Shown piece by piece: positions 42,401 through 57,300 of a stretch of 64,000 nt of DNA (positions within the stretch are counted from its first letter, which is position 1; every line of letters starts with the position of its first letter). Origin of the DNA: Rhabdornis inornatus (Eukaryota; Chordata; Aves; Passeriformes; Rhabdornithidae). Location: positions 1,181,980 to 1,245,979 of the forward strand of contig VWZS01003937.1 in the NCBI GenBank assembly GCA_013397075.1, in the 5' to 3' direction. The position numbers were made by a program, and so were the translations under genes. The notes beneath the pieces were generated by a model that was not told the DNA's origin, made no database searches, and worked only from the letters and a program-made list of their open reading frames with translations.

Positions 42401-45400
42401 ACTAAGTGAAACTGCAACAATTCCAGTAGTTTGCCATTTAACACCAGCATCTAAAAGCATTATTTCCCTTCCTCCTTTTGTCCATTAAATCAGATGAAGG
42501 GTTATTTCATCCGTCCAGCACAGTAGTCCACTTCAAAATGCCACAGCACTGAAAAACAACTACTGTCTACATGTAATTACATTAATTTTCAAAAGAAAAG
42601 CTGTAGAATGGAAATCTAGTTTATATACACAGTTTGGACTCCAGTCTCTCCCCCATTATTAACACTACTGTTTCCTCACCACAGCCTCAGAAACAGCAAC
42701 TACCATTTATTTTCATAAAGCCTCCTGCTTTTCAAATATGTCATAAGCCCATCTGTTAAGTCAAAGAAAGGCATGTCTCTAAAACTTAAAAAAAAAAAAA
42801 AAAGTCCAGAAAATTAAGCTGAATTCAAGCCAAAGGTAGCAAGCATATGAAGTACTGTTGTGAGCTCAGATAAAAGGGCAAAGGGACTTTAAATATGCTG
42901 TAAACCAGATAATAATCTCCTGAAACAGAAACTTCTTGCTCTTCACTTTCAATAGAGAAAAGTTGTGTTAAATATAACAAACTAAAACATAATTGGATGT
43001 CAAATATTCTTGTTCAGGTGGTTCCACTGTGCTCTTCAAAACCCGGAATTAAGTTAATTGAATGAATTATTCTTATCCAGATCATTATCCCAGCAGCTTT
43101 TAAGTGTGTTTCTTAGGGAGCTTTGATGGTCTGCTTCCTCAAGTGTCCCAAAAAAAAAAAAAAAATTATGTTGACAGATTTTCAACCCTGAATATTGCAC
43201 AACTGGCTGGAGGACAAAGTAGGGAGTTGCCTGTCTGCAGCATCCCATCAGGACAACCATCTCTTTGCTCTAAAATTCCAGCTGCTACAGGACTAACATT
43301 ATCCTTACCAATTCACCTTTTAATACTTCTCACAAACACTGTGAGAATGAAAAGTCTGTTTCAAGTCCAAAATGCAAGTTACAATTCAGAAATACACTTC
43401 TAGTGTATTTCACAACTGGTGTGCCTTAGTACAATAGCTATTTAATGTTTTGTTTTCTTAAAAAGCTCTACAGTCCTTTCATAAGTAAAACACAAGCTGC
43501 TGTCTCCACTCCCATCTTCTGACCAGCAGAGAAAAACCCTACTTTTTATTTCGGGGGAGTTAGTGAAGGAAAGCTGCTTTTCATTTTCTGTCAGACATAC
43601 AAATAAGGAGAAATCAGCAGCAAAGCTATGTAGAAGTTTCATTAGAAAAGTACATCATGGCTTGCAATTCTTTCCTTTCCCTTGATTTTTTTTTTTTTTA
43701 ATACACAAAATGCAGGTCATGCCCTTGAGCTTCTGCCAATGTATGATTTTACAGAAAGGCCATGTGAATAACTGAGTGGTTCAATATGAAGTAAATGATG
43801 AAAGAAACAAAATAAGAGGATAATAGTTGTTTCAGATGAGTTTGCTCTTTAGTAGGAACTGAGTGCACCAACATTTGAAAAAGGAAAACTTTCACCAGCT
43901 TGACATACCTTACTCATTAGTTCAGATCATCTGAGAGTGTCCTTCTAAGTTAATTTTCCTGAAATCTGAAGCTAAAGCAATCTTTATTTAATTCACAAAT
44001 GAGTTTAGAGACATATCACTCCACGTAAAAGAATAAAGGTCTATTTGGAAAAAAGTTTTAAAAAAAAAATCTATATACTGTTTTCAACTGTGGATCCAGC
44101 TCTTGTTTAGATATTTATTGGGATTTGAGTTGCAGATTCATCTTTGGCCTGGCAAAATGAACAGCCACAAAGCAACCATAAACAAAGTATCTTCCAGCTG
44201 TTACAAAAACATACTTTGCTTTACTTTACAAAATCATTCTATCCTACTGTTTTTAAACCATTTGCAGAAGTTTTCTTCAGTGAGATTTATGCAGAGTTAA
44301 GCAAATAAAAAAAGAACAACCATTGAGTCTTCTAGGCTACAGTATACAGAAATAACAACTGTATAAAATTTTTTTTTTTTAAATTGGCTATATGCTTTCT
44401 GAGCTTCTATACCATCATTGCCTTAAATACAGCAAAAATCAGCTAAAGTTACTAAACAACAAACCTCTCCTCTAATCCTCTCCCCACCAAAACCAGGACT
44501 ATATAAGAATAAATAAAGGAATGCTTTTTCCTTTGGAGCATTTTTGAAGATTCTTCTGGTTGCAAATTTGATACACAGTTATTCACTCTATAAGTTACCA
44601 CTAAGGTAAATCTCTGTGTGCTGTTTTCTAACTGTAATCAGATAAGAACATTTGGGCACCCCAAGCATTCAAACCAACCACTTGTACATTACAGAGTTCA
44701 TGTTCTTCCATATATTACCATCACTTTTTCTGAAGTCAAGCAGAGGAAGCCATATCAAAAAAATAGCAAGACAAATCATGGTGTTCCACAGGTCAAAACA
44801 CAATATTCAGAAGTAGACACTGAATACTCTCTAGCGACAAAATGTAATGTGCTTCCACTTCAGACTAAACGAGATTTTAGGCAAAATAGAAAAAATAATA
44901 CATCAGACAGAAAAGTGATTTGGCTTAAACATATACAGTGGCAGCCAACAGGAACAAAGTGATACTGTTTCAACTTAATGCATTTTAGTTTCCAAGACAG
45001 ACTGAGAAGAAAGAATGCATCTTCATCAGAAAATACATTCCTGACAGGAGAAATACACACTACACAGATCTTGACAGGAGTAAAACGCATTAGATAAATA
45101 TTTAGTCTGTTTGAAGAATTTATCAAGTCCATCCAGCTTTATGCATCTACCCTCTCTTGCCATATCAATTATTTTGATCTCCTGTTTTAGCATAGTCTGC
45201 AGAGAAAAAGAACAGAAGTTTTGTTGAAATACGATTCAGTTACATATTTCAAAATATTTTGTAAAAGTAGTCCTCATGAATAAAAACTTTCAACACTTCT
45301 TTGAGGGACCAATGTCAAGAAATTGGATTCATAAAGCGCAAAAAACACATTACAACAAAAAGATCAAATTAGAGGAGTAAATATGATAAATAAATAGTGG

Positions 45401-47905
45401 TGTTTAATCTCCAGCTGGGCTTAAAACCATGACACATGGCAACAGAAATCAATGACAAATCTCACATTAAACGAAGCAGAGCTGCAATTTTTGTTCTGTT
45501 TCCAGGAAACGCAAATGCATTACATCAGTTGAGATGCACTTCCCATCACGATGACTCGATTGCAGAGTCCCTTGGTAAATGACACTTGAGAAGGAAAAAG
45601 CTACTGAAAACATCATTGACCTCTCCTGCAGAAGCTATGTATCTCTGCCTTGTGCATAAAGCACTAAAAGTCTTAGGAATCCAAAGAAATTAGAGCCATC
45701 ACTAACAGAACCTCAATGCTATCCAGAGAAGATGCAACAACAAGAAAAACCCAACTTAAGATCCTTAAAAAGTCAAAAGTAACAAAACATGCAATTGCCT
45801 TACTGGCTTGTCAGTTACAAAATTTGCCCATACAAATAGATTTTGACCTTGTGATTAACTGTAATCAAATCTGACCGTACCATACACGTGTCAGACGAGT
45901 TCATGAAAACCAGCAGCTGGGAAGACCACAGAGATATGAACAAGTGTCCACAGAAACTCTGCCCTTATGAGATAGCAGACATTCCAGGCAGTAAGAAAGG
46001 GGTGGAGAAAGAAGGAAAAAAGAAAAAGCATCAGTAATATCCAGACTTCAGATCTAGTGACAGCTGAATTGATTGGGGTTTAAGGGTTATTGGACTTTTG
46101 TCTTACTAAATTTGAACTGAACAGGTGCAGAGTTGAGCAGATTCATGGTGTTCCAGCAGAAAAACCAAGCAAGCAAAGTTGGTAAAATATGAAGACATAC
46201 AAAATAGAAGAGCAGCAGTTCGGGTGATACCCAAGTTATATACTGCTCTAAAAAAAGAAAGCATTATGTCAGTAATACAACAATATTTGTATTGCTGCAT
46301 TTTACCAAAATAATTCATAAATACATATTTATTATTTTTTCAGAACAAGATTATTACCAAAGAAGTCTGAGATAAACTGCTAAAAACTAACTAAATAAAT
46401 CCCAAGTCTTAATTCAAAAGTTTCACTGAACTGCACATCGGGTGATCAGTTGATAAAACTAAAGGACTAAACCTTCACAGGCAGATCTTGACAGCCGAAC
46501 AATATAAAAGACACCAGTAAGGAAAGTAAACATTTACCCTCCAGCAGTACAGAACAGGAAGTGACTGCTATCTGTGCTTCTGCATGTAAATGGCAAAGTG
46601 CACACCGAATAGCAGCACAGGTAAGTATCAGTAACCATCACTTAAGACTGAAGATATAGTACTTTATAGTCACTGTACAATTTTAAAAGTACTTATCTAT
46701 TTCTCCTTATTTACACCCTTTAGTGATGCTTCTGCCAAAAACCAGTAATTGTACTGAAGTTCAAGAGCTCTGATATAGCTTCAGGAAGATTTCCCTACTG
46801 ATGCAAGGATGCAGGTTTGAGTTATGAAAATGTCTATGGAAAACATTACATTACTGACTGAAGTTCTCCCTCAGCAGGCTTAATCTTTTACTTTTTAAGC
46901 AACAGCACTGACTGTAGCACACTTAGTTGTGGCCAGACAGTACCAGTAAATATATAGGAGGAAGAAAGTATGTTCTGAAACTCAGAGCAAATTCATCACA
47001 AAAGGTGAAGTAAAACTACCTCAAATTCTAATGCTCAAGATCCATAAATGAGGCAAAAATGGCAAGTGCCCAGCAAACTATGAATTGCAAATACAGTCGA
47101 GAAGCATCTAAATAATATCTTCTAGGTTGTCTTCTCTTCAGCATGTTTTGTCTTCCCTTTCATTTTTTTCTCCCCCAGTCTCTTTGGTGATGGTGAGGTA
47201 ATTTTGTCATCTTTATTGTTTTTACCATTTCTCACTATATATTATATATAATGTTACCTGCTAAAACACAAATTCTTTCCTCAATTAAAATATAACTTAA
47301 AAAAGTGACAGTAGCAGAAATAGATCTAATCAAAATTAATAATTACCTCACACTTCATGCTTTCAATGCAAGAACATTTAAAGTGATTTCACTGTTGCCC
47401 TTGAAGAGAATTATATTTTTCATCCAAAGCTCCCAGATCCCTACCATCTGGGAGCTGTTTACAGAAAAAAAGACACAAATACAAATTAAGTCACAGGAAG
47501 GAAGCTATAACAACATTCAGCTGGATCATTAAAACAATGTCATCTGACAGAGGGATCCCCAGATTAGAAGCCATCCTGGCTCTGCCATTTTTCTACTTTG
47601 TAGCCACACATTTACTTTGGTAAAGTTTCCCCAGCTGCTTGAAAAGATGACAGTGTTTCTCATTGCAACTTCCTGGTTTTGCAAACTTCCAGGTTTGTTG
47701 TAAGAACTCTTCCGTGTTCATTCAGTGTCTGGTGAGGGACTAGGTAGGGGTGGTGGATATAATTATTTCAGGTTATCTCCAACCATTAACTGACTAAGAA
47801 AACTAGTGAATATTCTTGTACTTCTACCTAATCTCTTTCTTTTTCCATTCTTCAGTAATATGCAAGTGACAAGAGATTATTACTGCCTCATGGCACAAAA
47901 AAGGA
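39402..47905. other. AT-rich intronic sequence, no gene seen
   Basis: Short chance frames and homopolymer runs only, plus a small TA-rich patch at about 47,235-47,252. Nothing recognisable. Confidence 0.6.
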
Positions 47906-48385
47906 TATAAAGCTGTTAGAGAGCATCCAAAGGAGGGTAACAAAGATGGTGCAGAGCTTCAAGGGGAAGACATATGAGGAGCAGCTGAGGTCACTTGGTC
48001 TGTTCAGCCTGGAGGAGACTGAGGGGAGCCCTCACTGCAGTTACAACTTCCTTGGGAGAGGAAGAGGAGGGGCAGGCACTGATCTCTGCTCTGTGGTGAC
48101 CAGTGACAGGATCCAAGGGAATGGCCTGGGGTTGTGTCAAGGATGTTTAGGGTGGATATTAAGAAAAGGTTTTTCACCCAGAGGGTGATTGGGCACTGGA
48201 AAAGCTCCCCAGGGAAGTGGTCACAGCATCAAACCTGACAGAGTTCAATAAGGGCTTGGACAATGCTCTCAGACACACAGACAGTGCTCTCAGGCTCATT
48301 ATGTGATTCTTGGGGTTGTTCTATGCAGGGTCAGTGTTGGACTCAATGGTCTTGCAGGTCCTTTCCAACTCAGGATATTCTAAGA
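47906..48385 (+). mobile_element. CR1 LINE 3'-end fragment
   Basis: Collinear with the 3' part of the copy at 7,905-8,345. Shared blocks include GAGGGTAACAA, GGTCACTTGGTCTGTTCAGC, CTCACTGCAGTTACAACTTC, GGCAGGCACTGATCTCTGCT and a TCCTTTCCAACTCAGGATAT end. It is 5'-truncated with no RT motif left, and the open frames inside it are incidental. The 3' terminal repeat is reduced to about one unit. Confidence 0.92.
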
Positions 48386-51300
48386 AAAAACAAATTTCAT
48401 GCCCACAAAACCTTCATGCAACCACCACCAGCAGAAAAGCCCAAAAGAAAACTAGCAATTCCATCTCTGTAAAATGTCTTCACAGTGGAATTAGAAGGAT
48501 TTGCGGTTTGCTACGAAAAAAAAAGCCAAGTAACACTTCTCATCAACATCATGCACATTCTGGGCTGGGGAAAGTACTGGGCCAAAGAAACAAAAGTCCT
48601 GTGAAGAAAACAAACAAACAAACCAACAAACAAACACCAAAATTAAAAAAAAAATAAAAACCCCGAGCTTATAAGCAGAAACCTTCATGAAGCTGACTTC
48701 CAAAATGGCAAAGTTTACATTAAACAGACCATGCTATATCCTCATCTTCCATGTTAAATAACATATTTTAAACATACACTTCCAACCTGTACACATGCCT
48801 GCCCAAGGGGAGGACTGCTCATGTATAGAAAGAACAGCCTTAAGGAGGAGGGATTAGGCCATTTATTTAAACAGGAGGGTTAGTTTATGTGAACTTCAAG
48901 CAACCATGAAACTATGGCATAAGTGTACCAAGCACAGCCAAGCTGATCTACAATGAGCTGCTGATGAAAGGGGTTATCCTGTCATCAGCTTCCAGCAACA
49001 GGCTGACATGTCACCAGGCTTCCCATCAGCACCAGTGACCCTTTGACTCCACAAATTCAACTTCCTGAACTTATTCAGGAAGTGAGCTATTAGAAAACTT
49101 ACTCTACACCAGAGAGAGCCAACAAGCACCTAGCATATCTCAGCCCCCTGAAACAGCCTGCTTTGGGATCAGACACATTCCAGAATTAACAGACAGAAAG
49201 GGGAATGAAGCCAGACAGTGTAACAGTTTATGTCCTCATTGCTCCTAACAGCCTTTTGCAATCTGCTTCTAGAGATTACCAGCACACAAGTAGGAGCCAA
49301 GGTCACCTTTGCAGTTCTTCATCCATCACAGCAGCCTACAGCTCAGTAAGTCAGCAGACCTTCACCTCCACGTGTATTACAGGTTAGGAAGACAAACAAT
49401 GTGCTTGAGCCTCTTTCCTGCTACCTCTGCTGAGCTGGTAGTGACTTCAAGCAAAGAAGCACAGGTTAAGTATCTCAGTTGCCATTAGTAGACCTGCCAG
49501 AGCTCATCTCTGACATCTAAAACATACCAAAATCATACGGGTTTAAGCCAATATTAAAGTCTGTACAGAGGATTTAAAATCAGTTTGTCAACTCAAGTTT
49601 AATTTCTGAAGTGAATTTCAGAACAGAACTATATTTAAACAAAGCTTAAACAATTTATGTTCTGGCAAAAGAATTCGAAAATTCCAATATTGCTCAATAT
49701 AACTGTGCAATTGTTTTCATGTTCTCTTTTCAATTTTGATATATGTATAGCAAATTTCAACTTCCTTACCATTCCTCCCTTCAGCTCCATAAACAGCAAA
49801 AGAATTGTGAAACAAGAGAAACAAAAACCTCCTTTTTAGAAGTGCTTGGGAAGAAGTGTTTCTTGGCACAGCAGAATGGCTAGTTGCTTTGATTCAAACA
49901 CAAGTTGTTAAAACAAGATGTTGCAAAGTGCTAAGAGAGTAGTTTGACATATTTTTTAAAGAAGTACAGACAGTGAATGAAGAAAAACAAACAAAAAATT
50001 AGCCTTGCAGTCAAATCAGAAGGTAACACCTGCAACATCATCTTGTAAACAAGAACCAAGGCTTGTCATGGACAAGTACGAGGTCACCATCATCAAAGCA
50101 GCCAACAACACTGATGTTAGCTATACTCACAACATATCCACGGCCACAGCCACCCAAGGCCATTCATGTTAAGAGACAGAGAAGGGCATGTGCTCTATGT
50201 GTAGCCAGAATTACACTTTATTAAACTGTTGGAAAAAAAAATCAGGAACAAGATGGAGCAGTTATTAAACTACAGTTAAAACATTAAAAAAGAAAAGAAA
50301 AAAAAAGGAAAAAAGGAAATAAAACCCACATGGGGTAGAACAGTAAAACTTTCAGAGCAACCTTAAAAAACAATGGTAAAGGACATTCTCAGCTGGCATA
50401 AACAAAAGATCGTCAAAGAGCAGCTGGCCTATTCATGAAGATAATATTAAGCTGCAAAAAATAAAGAAATAAATTAAAATATTATCTGTCAGCACGTTCA
50501 TAAAGTATATAAGATTCACCATGCACACTTACGTTGTTACTAAGGAGGAAAAAGTTAATAGTTAAGCAGAAACAAAGCATTTGTGACATTAAAAAGAAAA
50601 ATAACACTCACTTTGAAAACAGTAATCTTTTACTTCAGTCAAACCTTAAATCAGTCAAATATTCATTGAAGAGATTCCCTTCAAATTTGATAATTTGCTG
50701 GGAGATATTTACATATCAAGCCTTTCATCTACCCCAAAAGAAACCTCTTAAAGTTTATAAATAGCTTTCCCTATAAGGATGAACATTTTCTTCTGCTGTA
50801 ATTGCATTCCTTTGAGCAATAAAAATGTTAAACTCTTACCATTCCAGTCTTCTCCCTATTCTATTCCTGATTTTTGTCCCTTCAATACTGCTGTCATAGA
50901 TGGAGAAGTCTCCATCATCTTTCATTAGCTTAAGATATGTAATATCACCACATACACTTCATTTGTCCTTGTCAACTGACCAACTTTGTGTCCTGTTGTT
51001 CTCCTATGAACATTCATATACACATTTTAGTCCAACTTCCAAAGACCCTTTCAAAGCAGCAAGTCCAGGAAACAAAGACAGAAAATATAAATAAATGTGT
51101 TGACTCAGGCAGCAAGCCATGTCCTCCAATACGGTCCCTTATTCACTGCATGCACCTTTCATTCAGGATTTTGTAGAACCTGTAGTTCATTCCCTAGGAG
51201 AACTTGGTGTGTAGAATCAAAGTCTGCCTACTGCCACAAACAGTTTAGACTGTGGCTCCTCTGCTGCTCCATAGAGCTATGTCCCTAAACAAGTAATTAA

Positions 51301-54300
51301 AACAGCCCAGAACCTGATCTTTAACCACAAAGTACAGGGGCATGACACAGCTTGTGTCTGCAAAGCCAAACTCTTCTCCTTTCACAAGGTGAGGCAAGTA
51401 TAATTACCACTGCTTTTGGGAACAGTCTGCATTTGCTTACTCCCAACACACATGCAATTAGGCATCAGTCTGAACTGGACCATGGAGCTCACTAAAAATT
51501 AAGCAGAATAGACAGGACAAAAGCTTGAGCCCACATCCTCTATGCTTAGTTCAAAAAGCATGAGAATTGCATATAGCTCCAACAAAAGTCAAAAAAAGGC
51601 CTGAAACACACAATCTACAAGCACATTCCTACCTACAAAAAGTCTATGAAAAGTTACTGCAATGTCCAAATGATCCTGTTCTCTCTACCATCACAAGAGC
51701 TAAGCCAGAAGTTGTTCTGTTCTATAAACATTGGAGACTGCAGGTCACCCATTCTCTCTGATGTCTTCAAAGCACTTCTCAAAATGACACCTCTAATCCT
51801 AAGACCTTCTCACATTCATAATCATGAGCTGAAGGCCACAAAACTGTATCTAACACTTAAGATCCATGAAAAAGCAGCTTCCAAGAGCAGTTGTCTCAGG
51901 AGTCTGTGCTGGTGAACACTGAAGAAACAGGAACATTGGGACACATCCACACAAAAGCAATTTGCTCTCAAGAATGAGACACAGAAGCCTGGCACAGTGA
52001 AACCTGAGCATATTAGCTAAGGCAGCGCCTGTTTTAAGGACAGATGAGTTCAGTTTCCTGTTACATCAAACAGCAACTTTCATCAGTCCTACGTGTGCTC
52101 AAAAAAAAGCAAGAAGAAAAAAATTCTACTGACATCACACTTAGGGCTGGGCAGACAGTGGCAGATTAGGAAATACAGTGAGTCACCACAAATACCAAAC
52201 GCATCATGAGCATTTTCAAACGACCATGCAAAATTTCTCCTTACCAAAAAAAAATCCAGACAATACTGTTTAAGTGAACCATACCAAAGAAGAATAATAG
52301 TGCCATAGTGCCTTCACACAACAGAAGTAGTTGGGGAAAACAAAAACACTGTAAAAAGGACAGTATAAGACACCAGAGCTCTGAAGGAAGAAACAAAATC
52401 AGCACAATTCAGTAATCAAGAAAGAAATATCAGCTAAAATAAGCTTATGGGTGGACAAGGGGGAAGTAATATAAAACTGAAATTACAATATAACTGAAAA
52501 ACAGGCATGCAAAGAAAGGACAGCCGACAGAGCTATGTTCCAAAACAGAATTCACTCTAGAGAAGCTGCCAAGGTATCTGTATATGCATGAAAGAAAACC
52601 AAAATATAAACACAAAAAACCCAGTGTAAGTAAAAGAATGAGTTATCATAAACTCAACTGCTGTGTGTTAGCGAAAAAAAACATTCGTGAAATACTGAAA
52701 CACTTTCTTTTTTTTTTTTTAAGACTAAGTCAAAGACCTTCAGAAGAAAGGGAAGTATCTTTCCCAGTTTGGAAGCAAATAAAATAAGACACTATAGAAG
52801 AAATACAATGGAGATATAAAAACTAGGCAGTGAGAAAAAGTATAAAAGAATAAAAAGGATGCACATTTAGCCATCATAATTCAGGCTATGCATCTTACTC
52901 TCTGAACCATAATAGTGCAGAAATACTACTAAAATATAAACGACAAAGAAAGTGGCTTTTTTCCTGCCAGTGTGGGAACTTCCCCACAGGGTGAAGCAAA
53001 GCAAGCAGTATGACTAAGGTAAGCATAGTAGTGCTTGTCAGCAGCTACAAATATCTGCTATTTTGGGTGTGTATGGGTCAGAAGAATTAGAGATGTGAGG
53101 TTTCTGTACAAAGTTATTAGAACTTCAGACACAAAAGTTTTCTTTTCTTTAGGAATTATTTTGGCTTGACATTAGGGGATTTCTTTTTGATGCAAGTAGA
53201 AGGAGAGAGGAAGGAAGAATGTTGAAATTATTATCAGCTGAATAAACTTTGTTATGAGAAATACAGCTCTGGTGCATGGGAGTTGGCAGATAATGCAGAA
53301 ACAAGGAATCAGATCAATAAGTGCTATTAAAATATTAAAAGTTTTCAGATGGAAGGTGGATTAACTAGTTTCAGACAGTGACAATCTACTCTTTGCACCC
53401 AGCACCAAGGAAGGTGAGATTACTACTGCTGCTTCTTCACTGAGGTTTTTTATTATTATTTTAATTACATATGAATAACATTACTACGGGTTCTCTGAAG
53501 GCAGTGAATAATATTCAAAAGCCTTCTCTTTTAGTATTCTTGAGCCAGAACTGCTTCAGAAAACCTTCAAGTGATATATTGACCACAACTCTAGTCCTTT
53601 GGAGCGATAAGATTTGACATCTCTTAATGATGTGACATTTTATTGTTAAAAATCCCACATGGACTAAAACTTGCTATCAGTGTGTTTTCCAAAAGAATAT
53701 GACATTCATAAAACCAGTATTTTTTTGTTTTTAATGCCACCTGTGACAAGATGCTTAAGAGCTGGAATTAAGAAAGCTTCCTGCAGCAACAAATCACCAT
53801 GAAAAGATACATTAAAAGAATTTTGAAATAAAGGAGTTCTTTGTAAGTATGTAAATGATACGGTTTTTTAACTAATTCATATTCTTGCCAAATTGGTTTT
53901 TTTTTAAAGACATAATTAGCATACTTGAATGCTGAAATAAAGCATTCTTAGAGTGCACTAAACTAAAGATTAATGCATGACTTTCCTGTAAAAAATTAGA
54001 ACTTGTTAACCAAATTGTCCTTCTCTCCTGCAAAAACACATCATGAGCATTTTGGAATGTTCATCTGCTAACAAAGTCATGGTGGCCATTCTGTTACCTG
54101 CCTTTTGAACAGCCTCGTTTGAGTGCGCAACACATCATTACATTGTCTGGCATAGCAGGAGCCAAAGTCTTCAATAAACACCAGCCAGGCTGGTTCCTCC
54201 CACACTAATTATGACAGCTTGACAAGAAGTGATGAAGAAACCACAGAAATATGACGCTTTCTCACAAGTTTTTAAAAGGGGACAAAGATGGCAAGGGAAG

Positions 54301-57300
54301 CCCACCTGCCAGGATGAAAATCCTGTGTCCTCACCTTGAAATAAANTTGATTCCATAGAGTTCCCAGGTTCAACTGCATCGACTTGTCCCACTCCCAAGC
54401 CAAGCGAGGCTGAGCTGCGAGAGCCTTCAGATGGCAAAGGCAGCAGAGCTCTGGGAGCTGTCGATCAGTAGGTGGCACTCTTCAAACTCCAAGTGAGGAC
54501 ACTACTTGTCCAGGTGAGGACACACTCCCGAACAGCCTGGAACTCCAGCAGAAATACCAACAGCAGATACTGAACTGTTTTAGTCATAACTGACACCCAT
54601 GGGGAACGCAACGGCTTCATTTCTACAGTATATAGAGCAAACCCTGTATATAATCTCTGAAGTTCCTAGAGATTGCAGTTTTTGGGTGCTATAAATATTC
54701 TGGATGAACGCTATTGTACATTACCACAACAAAAACAGTACCTTAAGAAATTATCCCTTACATCTGCAGAACACTTGGAGTGCAGCATTGTAGCTTATTA
54801 AGTTGAAGCCAAACTCATGACTGCATTTTATCTTTTTTTAATATAACAAAACATAGTACAACTATTTACATTTTATCACAGCTGTTGTTCAAAGCTGGAC
54901 AATAAATTTGTTACAACAAATGAAACAGATAAACAAAATGTTTTGAACAATCTATGAACTGTTATTTCCGTGAAATTTACTAGTGAAGATGTGACCAACA
55001 CACCCAAAGATTCAACTGTTTTTAGGACAAGGGTTAAAATCAATACAAGGTATAACAATAAATGGAAACCCCATTCCATTTTAAAAGAAGTGTCAGACTT
55101 CCACTTCCTGCAAACAGTCTTTCTTCATTTAAAAATTATACTTTTTTTTTATTTTAAAAACAGATTGAAATCAACACACTTCACCACTTATTTGATAAAA
55201 TAGTAAAAGGAAAAGCAGATTTAGTAACAATGTTCGAGTACAGGTACTCGTAATTGAAACAGCCAGCAGAGGGAGTATAAAAACAGTTTTAAAACCCTCA
55301 AGCAGCCTTTTTTCTTCTATATATATTTTTACTTATGCTTTTAGCTTTCCTTTAGAATCTGATAATAGTGCCAACAGTTCAAGAATTTTATTATTATAAA
55401 ACAAGCAAAAAGCAAATGCTCAAGTATTAAATAGAGTGACTTGAAACTCAAATACTTTTTAAAGTAGCATTAAAAAATAAGCTGATACTAAACTCAATCT
55501 GAAGTACAATTTTAAACACAGGCAAGGTTAGCGTCAATCAACAAACTGCATAAGCCATTTCCAAGTTAAAAATTCACTCACAGACTCTCATTCTTAACTT
55601 TTGAATCAAAAACTAAGTCCATGATTTCATAATATTGAGAGACTGTTGCTTATAATCTATTTGTATGAGAAAATGGCACAGAATCTTAAAACTAAACAGA
55701 AGCTATACTGTTGTACTGATCTGTACAAAGGACGACATAAGAGCAAGTCAGCCAGGAATATGCCCTAGATCATTAGTGAAAATAGGCACTCACATGACTG
55801 TTTCAAAATCAAGTCATTAAGCCACATACATGTTGAATAAAAACTCATCTTTACACTTCTGGTTTTCACGATGTTCAGCTGATAAGGGTGGCTTAAACAT
55901 GAGAAGGACACAAATGGGGTGAATGAAGCTGCTGGCCTTGTGTTAGGATATTAGAGCTGCCATTCTCTTCACACAAGTGCCAAAAAGAAACCATCTCCCA
56001 ACTCATCTAAACTATCCCATTGTGCATAATCACACCTTCCACAGTCCATCTCACAGGAGGAGCAAGGTTACTGAGTTAACAGGGAAGGCGTTACCTCCTC
56101 TCTCAAGGCTTACGAGCGCTAGGTACTCCCAAACCATCAGGTACAGGCAGCAGAGCTGAGGAGTCAAAGGGACAGAACATTAGATATTCCAAATGTAAAC
56201 TGCATGTTTTACAGACAACCATTTGTAAAAATACATGACTTGGAAAAGCAAGTCTTTCTCCACTGTTAACTGCTTGTGCCTGCATGGTTTTCATTACCTT
56301 TCCATGCCATTCTTTGCTGTCTGCTCCATGTATTGTTCTACTATCCCACTAAGTAGAATGGCAGCGCTTCAGACCAGGATACAGGGTGTTCCTATACATT
56401 AATGCAAAACGTGAAACACCAGTCCTGATAGGAGCTGTTGAATGACATCACTTATCATAACTATATCCTGCTTTAGTGATAATTTTGCTTTCAATTAACC
56501 TGGAGTCAGAATCCATGGGGTGAAAACCAGAGGCAATTTCATTTCTTACATATTCTAAATTTTAAGCATGATCTAATTGGAAAACCAAATTCTGTCCACC
56601 TTCACACAAGGGATTCATTGTTGAAGATCAGCATTTAACTTGGGACAAACTGACTGCAAAAAAATTATTATACAGACCAGCAAAAACAAGAGTCAAGACA
56701 AGATTAACTTTACCATTAGATCAAGTAACAGGAATACTTTTGGCATTATTTAAATTCTAATTGTTATTTTCTTCCTGACCAACAGATCTTACTACATGTA
56801 TTCTTTCTTAGAGTGCTGCTTAATCAGAAAGTCTTAGCATCTAGCAAGTGAAGGTATGGACTAAAACAGCCAGAAAAAGGTAATTGTATATAATAAAAAT
56901 ACACTGATAATTCTCTGACAAGCAGAAAGCCCACATACTGTAAAGAACTCATACCTGCCAGCAGACTCATGGGGCACAGAAGACACCTGCACCATGAGAG
57001 AAGACCTTGAATGTGGAAGGAAGATGGGATGCTCCCCTAAAGGCAACACATTCCCCATAAACCTGAAATACTGGAATACCTGGCAACTTGCAGTATTCTA
57101 AATATGACAGTGGAGTATTGATCCAGGATGTTCAATACTAAAAGTTTCTTAAAACACTGTGTTATGCACCAAGACATTAAACAGTTAAGAAAAACAACAT
57201 ACACCACACAAAGTTCATATAAGCTTCTGCAGTCCAGTGCTTCATTAGGAATTTTAATGAGAAAAATTGCCAGATATGGCACAAACTGAGTATTGCAGAA

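Noticed and set aside
48606..48660. CAAA-type tract considered as a CRISPR-like or satellite array
   Set aside because: Only a few imperfect short units with no spacers; simple sequence in a bird intron.
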